NCBI GenBank assembly: GCA_964412555.1
Contig: CAYPPG010000133.1
Coordinates: 1 to 8,404 of the forward strand
Length of the DNA: 8,404 nucleotides
Direction of reading: 5' to 3'
DNA from: CAYPPG01 sp964412555
Lineage (GTDB): Bacteria; Hinthialibacterota; Hinthialibacteria; Hinthialibacterales; Hinthialibacteraceae
The position numbers and the translations under genes are program-made. Position 1 is the first letter of the stretch, and each line of letters starts with the position of its first letter. Below, piece after piece: positions 1 through 5,293 of the stretch. A model generated the notes under the pieces. That model worked only from the letters and a program-made list of their open reading frames with translations, did not search any database and was not told where the DNA came from.

Positions 1-12
1 TGATACCTTAAC

Positions 13-738
13 TCAAACAAAGGAAAATTCCATTTCCGACTGAAGCAAAATACTCATACGTAATGAGTTCAGAGCAGTTGATTCTTGTTCCTTAGACAAT
101 TTTTCAATATGTTGATCCAATGACACTAATAAATGGTTAGGTTCAAAGCGAGGTGATATAGGCGGCTTTATTTTCATGTAATCAGCAGTATTCAACCAAT
201 CCGCATCGACAAGACATGAAAACAGCATTCGAATCATAAATTCGGTTTGTATGAACTCCAAAGAGGATTGAGTACATTTTGGAAGATCAAGAGTACCGGT
301 GTCATGCATGAATCGTTCATGAATAGTATGAATTTCATCATCTTTTACTTTTTTAACTTTGCCGGCTAGTTCTCCTTGAAAGTCCGATAATCCTCCGTGA
401 TGGCCAGCAATGACCGCCATACATTCGAGTGAATGATATAATTTGCATGCTAGCGCAGCCCCATAAATTGCATGTTGTGTTTCACTGTTTTTTGTTCGAA
501 GACCGGCTAAATACTCTTGGAATGGATCACGATATTTCCCAAAATCATGCAACCATCCTGCTAGATATGCGGCATTCCCCAAAAAAGAATCGTCAGGCAA
601 TACATCATTGGCAAATTGCCGAGCCAATTCCGCTACACCGCTCAAGTGATCCTTCAGCAACTGCCACTCTTGGTCCATAGATTCAGGAGGTGGAGTATGC
701 GCATAATATTTGCGTTCACGTGATTGATCTTGATTCAT
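13..738 (-). CDS. cas3: CRISPR-associated Cas3 HD nuclease domain (Cas3''), probably the 5' part of a frame-broken cas3
   Basis: This is the HD nuclease part of Cas3, the metal-dependent DNase that degrades target DNA recruited by type I Cascade. Visible motifs in 241 residues: YAHT near the N-terminus (12-15), H31, the HD pair in WLHDFGKY (64-65), H89 in QHAIYGAA, HH in GHHGG (113-114), and the VDADWLNT motif (177-184) typical of Cas3 HD domains. The start is supported by AGGA at 743-746, four bases before the ATG. Full Cas3 is usually 700-900 residues with a helicase after the HD domain; here the frame stops just where the helicase should begin. Removing one A from AAAA at 24-27 would continue it as MEFPLFELRY, resembling the strand before the helicase Walker A motif. 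It may therefore be a stand-alone Cas3'', a pseudogene, or a sequencing artefact. The other cas genes would lie beyond the left edge. The HD family is certain; the type I-C-like subtype is a guess. Confidence 0.88.
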   Translation of the reverse strand: MNQDQSRERKYYAHTPPPESMDQEWQLLKDHLSGVAELARQFANDVLPDDSFLGNAAYLAGWLHDFGKYRDPFQEYLAGLRTKNSETQHAIYGAALACKLYHSLECMAVIAGHHGGLSDFQGELAGKVKKVKDDEIHTIHERFMHDTGTLDLPKCTQSSLEFIQTEFMIRMLFSCLVDADWLNTADYMKIKPPISPRFEPNHLLVSLDQHIEKLSKEQESTALNSLRMSILLQSEMEFSFV

Positions 739-919
739 GATGTCCTATTCATTTTTTAGTCATAAAATCCGCTTACTTGATCGATAAGGATTTTCCAATA
801 CGATTGAACAAGTACTGTCAAATGTATTTTTAACGTAATATAGTAATTCATTTAACATTAAATAATTTCTATGTAAAAGGTCAAGATAATGAAAATAATC
901 AAAATAAGATCCAAATTAG
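739..919. promoter_or_regulatory. AT-rich intergenic region upstream of cas3
   Basis: This AT-rich gap lies between cas3 and the small broken gene upstream of it, both on the minus strand. On the minus strand a TTGACA (plus 816-821) lies 15 bases before TATTGG (795-800), a poor -10 at short spacing, so it is only a weak candidate promoter for cas3. No open frame of note, no CRISPR repeats and no clear terminator were seen. Confidence 0.25.
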
Positions 920-1160
920 CTATTCTCGGATTTTGCTAATGCAGTTTCCACTTTGCCATCTTTTGAGTTCTTGTACTTTGAAAGGAAACAAAGACAATAG
1001 CAATTGAGTTTCCGGCAAAACATCCCGCCCGATCACGCGGCTCAAGCATCTTTCCAATCCTTGAATGATGTCCGGATTGGGATAAAACAATATTTTGGTA
1101 AACGAGTCTAGGATCAGTTCGTGCAAGGCTTCCATCTCCGTATTTGGTTGCAGTCTTCAT
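920..1160 (-). pseudogene. Small hypothetical gene with an apparent one-base frameshift near its start
   Basis: The frame ending at 920 reads well from ATG 1135 (71 residues: MEALHELILDSF, then FYPNPDIIQGLER and LSLFPFKVQELKR), with amphipathic, protein-like composition. That ATG has no usable ribosome binding site. An ATG at 1160 has AGGA eight bases upstream but lies in a different frame, which soon becomes arginine/serine-rich nonsense. Dropping one base of the AAA run (plus TTT at 1143-1145) joins the two as MKTATNTEMEALHEL, giving a 79-residue protein. I do not recognise the family. It starts 69 bases after the 127-residue gene on the same strand, so the two may be cotranscribed. The join is inferred; the break could be true decay or a homopolymer sequencing error. 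Confidence 0.45.
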
Positions 1161-1229
1161 TGATCTTATCCTTTCTTGTATAGCTAACAACGAGTAATGA
1201 ATGCGGAACATTTCTTTAATGATCGACGG

Positions 1230-1613
1230 TCATGCAACCATTTTAGCGGCGGTATTTTCCATCCAAGCAACATTGGCTCTTGTGAGATGATTCGGCGCAT
1301 ACGTGGTGATCCAGACATATTCCCCATTGGTTTCATTCTTCGTGATAACCGCAATCAATTCATGGAATGATTCAGGAAGCAGGAAATACCACGAATGGAT
1401 GCCACGGTTCATTCGCTGTTGAAATCCCGGCCTGTACCCCCGTTCCCCCATCTCCTCGAATTTCAATTGCTTACTTTGACAGAAATACAAAAAAGCATCG
1501 TCTTCAGTGAATTCTCTTCCGGTATGTTCATACAATCGTTTCAAGGCGTGATGAGAAATAGTGAATTCCTGCGCTTTCCCAAGCCTTAAAAATCGTGTTC
1601 CATTGACCGCCAT
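1230..1613 (-). CDS. Hypothetical protein, 127 residues, possible small toxin-like fold
   Basis: The start is set at ATG 1613 because GGAGG lies eight bases upstream; a longer reading from a TTG at 1643 would run through this ribosome binding site and is unlikely. The protein begins MAVNGTRFLRLG, then has a His-Ala-rich helix (FTISHHALKRLYEHTGREF), an acidic stretch EDDAFLYF, an arginine-rich segment (ERGYRPGFQQRMNRG), and a C-terminal beta-rich part with SWYFLLPE, ELIAVIT and YVWITTYAPN. The order (early His-Ala-x-x-Arg helix followed by strands ending in a VxxTTYAPN-like motif) loosely recalls DUF4258/RelE-like small toxins, but I cannot assign a family. No signal peptide or membrane segment is visible. 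It is followed by the small broken gene on the same strand. It is a real gene by start signal and composition; function unknown. Confidence 0.7.
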   Translation of the reverse strand: MAVNGTRFLRLGKAQEFTISHHALKRLYEHTGREFTEDDAFLYFCQSKQLKFEEMGERGYRPGFQQRMNRGIHSWYFLLPESFHELIAVITKNETNGEYVWITTYAPNHLTRANVAWMENTAAKMVA

Positions 1614-1802
1614 TGTACATCCCTCCAGCCCGTTATTTTGCAATCGTCACCATTTTAATAAACAAGAAAGATGCCAATTTACAGTTTCTGAAAAACAAAT
1701 GACTATAACCATTTGGATTTTCATGAGTTAGTGAAATAGAAATAAAACACAAGGTAATTCATCAAAATCGATAAAAATGAAGGCCGGAACGATCAATTAC
1801 TG

Positions 1803-1985
1803 ATGAGTATTATTCAAAAAATGATCAATAAGTTGTTAAAAAGGGATTATTCCGATAGACATTTCAGAATCACAGTTCCCGAACACGCACCATCGGTCCC
1901 ATGGATTGTGATGATCAACGGATTATTATTGTCAGTTGTATTCGTCATGATACAATCAACCCAACAAGATATATGTTATTATTGA
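1803..1985 (+). CDS. Possible 60-residue membrane peptide, doubtful
   Basis: A short open frame has a basic N-terminus (KMINKLLKRDYSDRHF) and one hydrophobic stretch (VPWIVMINGLLLSVVFVMI, about residues 32-50) that could span a membrane. Against it: no good ribosome binding site precedes ATG 1803, no family is recognised, and the best promoter for the following ADP-ribosylglycohydrolase gene lies inside its 3' end. The ATG overlaps the stop of an eight-codon frame (1777-1803, TGATG), which may be chance. It could be a spurious frame or a gene remnant. Confidence 0.2.
   Translation: MSIIQKMINKLLKRDYSDRHFRITVPEHAPSVPWIVMINGLLLSVVFVMIQSTQQDICYY
1929..1956 (+). promoter_or_regulatory. Candidate sigma70-type promoter for the ADP-ribosylglycohydrolase gene
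   Basis: TTGTCA (1929-1934) and TACAAT (1951-1956) are separated by 16 bases, close to the bacterial housekeeping consensus. Transcription would begin near 1963, about 60 bases before the ATG at 2026. It was read by eye, and AT-rich DNA gives chance matches. Confidence 0.4.
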
Positions 1986-2025
1986 TACTCCATCACGATT
2001 ACCAATCGAGAATAGAGAATAAATC

Positions 2026-2952
2026 ATGAACACAATCAAACGATTTCAAGGATGCCTATTGGGACTCGCCGTCGGTGATGCTTTGGGAACCACACTCGAA
2101 TTTAAGCCGCCCGGCTCTTTTACACCAATATCCGATATGGTTGGAGGCGGACCGTTTCATCTCAAAGCCGGTCAGTGGACAGACGACACATCGATGGCTT
2201 TATGTCTTGCTGAAAGCCTGATCGAGAAAAATGGTTTTGATCCAATTGATCAATTGGAACGATATGTCCGGTGGTGGAAAGAGGGTTATTGGTCATCTAC
2301 AGGAAGATGTTTTGATATTGGTAACACTATTTGCTCCGCTCTTATCCAATTTCAAGAAACAAAAGAACCGTTTTGCGGCTCCAACGATCCATATTCAGCT
2401 GGCAATGGCTCCATCATGCGCTTGGCTCCCATTCCGATGTTTTATGCCAACGATCCTCAGAACGCCATAGAAAAAGCGGGAGAGAGTTCAAAAACAACTC
2501 ACGCAGTTTTGTCCGCCGTGGATGCTTGCCGGTACATGGCAGGAATCATAGTTGGATTACTGAACGGTGCCAGCAAAGAAGAAGTTCTTAAATCCAATTA
2601 TGCGCCCATCCCAGATTATTGGTCAAACCATCCGCTCTGTCCAGAAGTCTCAGAGATCGCATGTGGCTCCTTCAAGCAAAAACAACCACCGGAGATTCAA
2701 GGAACAGGATACGTCGTCAAATCTCTCGAAGCGGCTTTATGGTCATTTAACCATTCCACTTCTTTTGAAGAAGGATGCTTAAAATCGGTCAACTTGGGAG
2801 ATGATGCCGACACCACCGGAGCTGTCTACGGCCAAATCGTTGGGGCATTCTATGGACTTGATGGAATTCCTGAAAAATGGTTGGCAAAACTGGCGATGAG
2901 AAATGAGATTGAAAAGATCGCCGAGAAATTATGGAAGACAAGCAGGATATAG
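2026..2952 (+). CDS. ADP-ribosylglycohydrolase family protein (DraG/ADPRH fold)
   Basis: Family members remove ADP-ribose from modified proteins (arginine in DraG and ADPRH1) or from other targets, using two magnesium ions. Motifs in order: FQGCLLGLAVGDALG at 7-21, typical of the family N-terminus; WTDDT at 51-55, the first metal-binding set; GNGSIMR at 126-132; TTHA at 157-160; and LGDDADTTGAVYGQI at 257-271, the second metal-binding set. The length of 308 residues is normal and all key acidic residues are present, so it is probably active. There is no signal peptide, so it should be cytoplasmic. The ATG at 2026 has a weak AGAG eight bases upstream. It is the only convincing plus-strand gene, with no ADP-ribosyltransferase or nitrogenase gene next to it. 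The substrate cannot be told from sequence: candidates include reversing a host modification, immunity to an ADP-ribosylating toxin, or phage defence. Confidence 0.93.
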   Translation: MNTIKRFQGCLLGLAVGDALGTTLEFKPPGSFTPISDMVGGGPFHLKAGQWTDDTSMALCLAESLIEKNGFDPIDQLERYVRWWKEGYWSSTGRCFDIGNTICSALIQFQETKEPFCGSNDPYSAGNGSIMRLAPIPMFYANDPQNAIEKAGESSKTTHAVLSAVDACRYMAGIIVGLLNGASKEEVLKSNYAPIPDYWSNHPLCPEVSEIACGSFKQKQPPEIQGTGYVVKSLEAALWSFNHSTSFEEGCLKSVNLGDDADTTGAVYGQIVGAFYGLDGIPEKWLAKLAMRNEIEKIAEKLWKTSRI

Positions 2953-3193
2953 GAAAAAGAAATATTTCAACCAATGAAATCATTCGATACAGTTCACTCT
3001 TACTGTAAAAACGCCCCAATCAAAACCCTCGGAAGAAAAAAGCACATATTCTGACACAACGATGATTCTGGAAGAAAAAACGATTTGAATAGGAATAAGA
3101 TCGAATATGATAGCATACCAGCTGGTTACTTATTGGTTACTTTTTTATTTTTGGGCTTGTGAACGGAGAGTCGTAAGTCCAATAAAATCAACC
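2953..3193. other. Non-coding stretch downstream of the ADP-ribosylglycohydrolase gene
   Basis: No supported gene is seen on either strand. The stretch is AT-rich and ends at the 3' end of the partial tRNA. I found no convincing terminator hairpin with a T tract after the gene. The only pattern is the short tandem repeat at 3123-3142, listed separately. Confidence 0.5.
3123..3142. repeat. Two direct copies of TGGTTACTT, 11 bases apart
   Basis: TGGTTACTT occurs at 3123-3131 and again at 3134-3142, just beyond the 3' end of the partial tRNA. Short direct repeats beside a tRNA can be integrase arm-binding sites, but no integrase is present in the window, and two copies of a nine-base word in AT-rich DNA may be chance. 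Confidence 0.3.
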
Positions 3194-3239
3194 TGCGCCG
3201 GCCGCGATTCGAACGCGGAACCTCCTGATCCGTAGTCAG
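3194..3239 (-). tRNA. 3' half of a tRNA-Arg (anticodon ACG), 5' half missing
   Basis: On the minus strand the anticodon arm CTGA-CTACGGA-TCAG (3239 to 3225) carries anticodon ACG at 3233-3231. A perfect T arm follows (CCGCG, TTCGAAT, CGCGG; 3218 to 3202), then an acceptor strand CCGGCGC (3201 to 3195) and discriminator A at 3194; no CCA is encoded. The matching 5' acceptor GCGCCGG and a D arm are absent: upstream sequence instead reads as unrelated AT-rich DNA with an inverted TTTAC/GTAAA pair (3241-3245 and 3253-3257). The gene is therefore non-functional here. It is either an attachment-site half left by an integrative element or a tRNA gene cut by an insertion sequence. The 46 matching bases make tRNA origin very likely. 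Confidence 0.8.
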
Positions 3240-3469
3240 TTTTACACTTTTCGTAAATCCATCTAAATCAAGCATTTACAAACAGTTATTTACTTTGCCC
3301 CACGTTGACACCTCCTCCAAATCCCCCTGAAACTACCCTTAGATTGCACGGTCGTTGCACGGTACAAGTCATCGGAATGCGATTTTCTTTTCCTTGAAGT
3401 ACGGTCATTTTTTGATAACATCGATGATGCCGTAAGGAAACTTCTCAACTCAAACAACAACAATATGGT

Positions 3470-3676
3470 TCCATCCTCCAGTGCTCCCATTATCACCAAA
3501 ATGCAAGGCCGCTCTTTGTCCAAACGGACATTGAAATAAATCCCGTCCGCCCAGAAATACACATAGCGTGTGCCGGTGTAATCCCTTTTTTGCCAGACCT
3601 CATAATCTTTCATCCATCCTTCTTTCAAACGGACGATATTTGTTGCCGGCAAGCCACTCGGGCACTTTTTCCCCAT
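3470..3676 (-). pseudogene. IS256-family transposase fragment
   Basis: About 69 residues match the middle of IS256 (Mutator-type) DDE transposases: GKKCPSGLPATNIVRLKEGW, then KRDYTGTRYVYFWADGIYFN and RPCILVIMGALEDG. The Asp in WADG (residue 44 counted from the ATG at 3676) corresponds to the first catalytic Asp of the DDE triad. Full transposases are about 400 residues. Here the N-terminal third is missing, and after GALEDG the frame stays open to 3290 but no longer resembles transposase, so the second Asp and the Glu are gone. The ATG is incidental: an in-frame stop lies shortly before it and no ribosome binding site is evident. It is an inactive relic, lying between the surface-protein locus and the half tRNA. 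I saw no matched terminal inverted repeats. Confidence 0.85.
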
Positions 3677-3942
3677 GGAAATCCAGCAATTGTATTACAG
3701 ATTTCAGCTGTACACAAATGATACGATAGAGTCTCCCCGTTCAAATCGTCTGAATTGCGTCACTGTGTGGTTGATAATAAGGGAGAAGGGAGGCAAAACG
3801 ATTCCGCTCAAAGGGATTAGGGATTTTTATATTTAATAGTTGTTACGATGGAGTTTTTTTAGTTCCTGTTCAAGACGCCGGTCTTCGGTGACAAAAAGTG
3901 TGAGTCAATGCGACCTATTTATGGGCTTGGTTATGGTAACAT
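3677..3942. other. Intergenic region between the transposase relic and the composite protein gene
   Basis: No supported gene. On the minus strand a short open stretch reads VTEDRRLEQELKKLHRNNY before a stop (around 3838-3893), protein-like but far too short to assign; it may be the tail of a lost gene. The AAGAC/GTCTT hairpin at 3872-3885 lacks a T tract on either strand, so I do not call it a terminator. Confidence 0.4.
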
Positions 3943-5214
3943 TTATAGTTGAGGCAACGGGAGGGGAATGAATAGTTGTCGCTTGACAATTGGCGAATAT
4001 GTCATCTTTTTTTGAATAATGCCTTCTACTTGCGAGTTCAAGGATAAGCCAGAAAAGGCATTAACAAAACTTTTCAATGATCCAACATCCTGATTGGGTA
4101 AAAATACCACCAGTGCATTTTTTCTCACGTCAATTTTAAAATAGTCAAGTTTGGCATATCGCTTGATTCCCTGCTCAATAACGTTCATTTCATCATCTGT
4201 AAAAACTTGTGTCGGAGTCTTTCTCAAAAATACTTGCGCATTTGGGTTTTCATAAATTTCGTAGCCATCCGGAATTGTATCCACCGTTGTTCCTTCTGAG
4301 TCGGATTTGGTAGAAAAAAAGTCCCGCACTTTGCCGGTTTTAGTTTCTTTTTGATAAAGGTAGTAGGTTTTGTCTTTGCGGTTAACGTAGGTAACAGTCA
4401 TGAACCAGTTCTTTCCTTCCCTAACCCCTTTTGATAGATTTTTATTTGACTTTTTCCCTATTCTGTACAAAGCATCAACGGGATCGCTGCCTTTCAAAAT
4501 TGTTGGCACGTTCCGTGGGGGGAGAATATTTTCATTGACTATCTTAGTAGCACCAGTATCCGGCTTCGTTTGGATGATCTGTTTGCTTTGCAGATTTTCT
4601 CGAATTTTTTTGGATTGAATGCGGTGTTGATCGGGAAATCTTATCCAATCGATAGATTTGGTTGCTTGTTTGTATTCGTTACGTTGTTCCTCATCGAATA
4701 GCAAGGTTTCAAAAAGATCTGGCCGGGATGCCAGTAGTGCCGCATCGCGATAAAATTCAAATTTCTTTCCGGACTTTTCTTGGACAAGATGTGGAATAAG
4801 TGCATACACAAACGATTCTCTTCCATCCCAGGGAAATACTTGATCGTCTTCAATGATATTCCATCGTTTTTGACACATACCGAACCATGCAGCCAATAGT
4901 GATTCTTCCCATTCCGGATTGGGGGGATTGATGATCGTTCGATTTACATTCCAATTGGCTTCTTTTCTATTCGATTCGATAGCGGCAAATCCACCAATAA
5001 TTTCAACGCCGGTTTTCAAGCGGATATATTCTTCTTGATAGATCCCTGCGGCGACCCAGATTTCGTCTCCTGGCGCTGATTTTGCCACGGCATCCTTGAT
5101 CCGAATGCAGGCATTCAACCAATCGGATCCACTGCGATTCCCTGAGGCATCGCAATCAACGTAAATGATATTTTTTTCAATTTGATTGTTGTTTGTGAAT
5201 CCCCATTCAAACAT
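3943..5214 (-). CDS. Composite hypothetical protein: beta-helix N-terminal segment joined to a conserved C-terminal domain
   Basis: I place the start at ATG 5214, with GGGGGG at 5224-5219 four bases upstream, giving 423 residues; the open frame extends to a TTG at 5280, overlapping the previous gene. Residues 16-100 match the opening of secreted right-handed beta-helix proteins: IYVDCDASGNRSGSDWLNAC, then AVAKSAPGDEIWVAAGIYQE and GVEIIGGFAA, ending near NRTIINPPNP. Instead of further beta-helix coils, the sequence changes to a helical region (101-188, with DLFETLLFDEEQRNEY), a Lys/Gln-rich linker (194-263), and a C-terminal domain (about 268-375) with WFMTVTYVNRKDKTYYLY, IPDGYEIYENPNAQVFLRK and YFKIDVRKNALVVF. 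I recall similar C-terminal domains as conserved proteins of unknown function in planctomycete-like bacteria, unverified. No signal peptide is visible, odd for a beta-helix. It may be a gene fusion or a decayed chimera. It follows the giant surface-protein gene with its own candidate promoter. Confidence 0.75.
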   Translation of the reverse strand: MFEWGFTNNNQIEKNIIYVDCDASGNRSGSDWLNACIRIKDAVAKSAPGDEIWVAAGIYQEEYIRLKTGVEIIGGFAAIESNRKEANWNVNRTIINPPNPEWEESLLAAWFGMCQKRWNIIEDDQVFPWDGRESFVYALIPHLVQEKSGKKFEFYRDAALLASRPDLFETLLFDEEQRNEYKQATKSIDWIRFPDQHRIQSKKIRENLQSKQIIQTKPDTGATKIVNENILPPRNVPTILKGSDPVDALYRIGKKSNKNLSKGVREGKNWFMTVTYVNRKDKTYYLYQKETKTGKVRDFFSTKSDSEGTTVDTIPDGYEIYENPNAQVFLRKTPTQVFTDDEMNVIEQGIKRYAKLDYFKIDVRKNALVVFLPNQDVGSLKSFVNAFSGLSLNSQVEGIIQKKMTYSPIVKRQLFIPLPLPQL

Positions 5215-5218
5215 AAGT

Positions 5219-5258
5219 CCCCCCGCAGAGACATGAAACACTGAATCCCCGCGGGGGG
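5219..5258 (-). promoter_or_regulatory. GC-rich hairpin covering the ribosome binding site of the composite protein gene
   Basis: On the minus strand CCCCCCGC (5258-5251) pairs perfectly with GCGGGGGG (5226-5219) across a 24-base loop. The 3' arm contains the only Shine-Dalgarno-like run before ATG 5214, so folding would hide it. There is no U tract after it, so it is not a standard intrinsic terminator. The competing palindrome CCCCGCGGGG lies in the 5' arm (5256-5247) and would free the ribosome binding site if it paired with another copy. The pairing is seen directly; a regulatory role is inferred. Confidence 0.45.
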
Positions 5259-5263
5259 TATAA

Positions 5264-5293
5264 TATAAATCAATTTGCAACCGAGTATGTCAA
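5264..5293 (-). promoter_or_regulatory. Candidate promoter within the end of the giant surface-protein gene
   Basis: On the minus strand TTGACA (5293-5288) and TTTATA (5269-5264) are 18 bases apart. The -35 box lies in the last codons of the giant gene, and transcription would start near 5257, right at the hairpin. This would give the composite protein gene independent expression. Confidence 0.4.

Noticed and set aside
429..680. Plus-strand frame opposite cas3
   Set aside because: The minus frame carries the complete set of HD motifs; the plus frame has no recognisable domain.
739..919. CRISPR leader or array upstream of cas3
   Set aside because: No direct repeats of 25-40 bases with regular spacers are present here or elsewhere in the window.
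936..1211. 91-codon minus frame overlapping the small broken gene
   Set aside because: After the first few codons it is rich in Arg, Ser and Gln without protein-like pattern. Only its start region with a ribosome binding site (ATG 1160) seems meaningful.
1395..1589. Plus-strand frame opposite the 127-residue gene
   Set aside because: The minus gene has a strong ribosome binding site and coherent strands and helices; the plus frame is a shadow.
3872..3885. AAGAC/GTCTT hairpin as a terminator for the composite gene
   Set aside because: Five-base stem with no adjacent T tract on either strand.
5259..5264. Perfect TATAAT on the plus strand
   Set aside because: No plausible -35 within the G-rich DNA before it and no plus-strand gene downstream; coincidence inside the minus-strand regulatory region.
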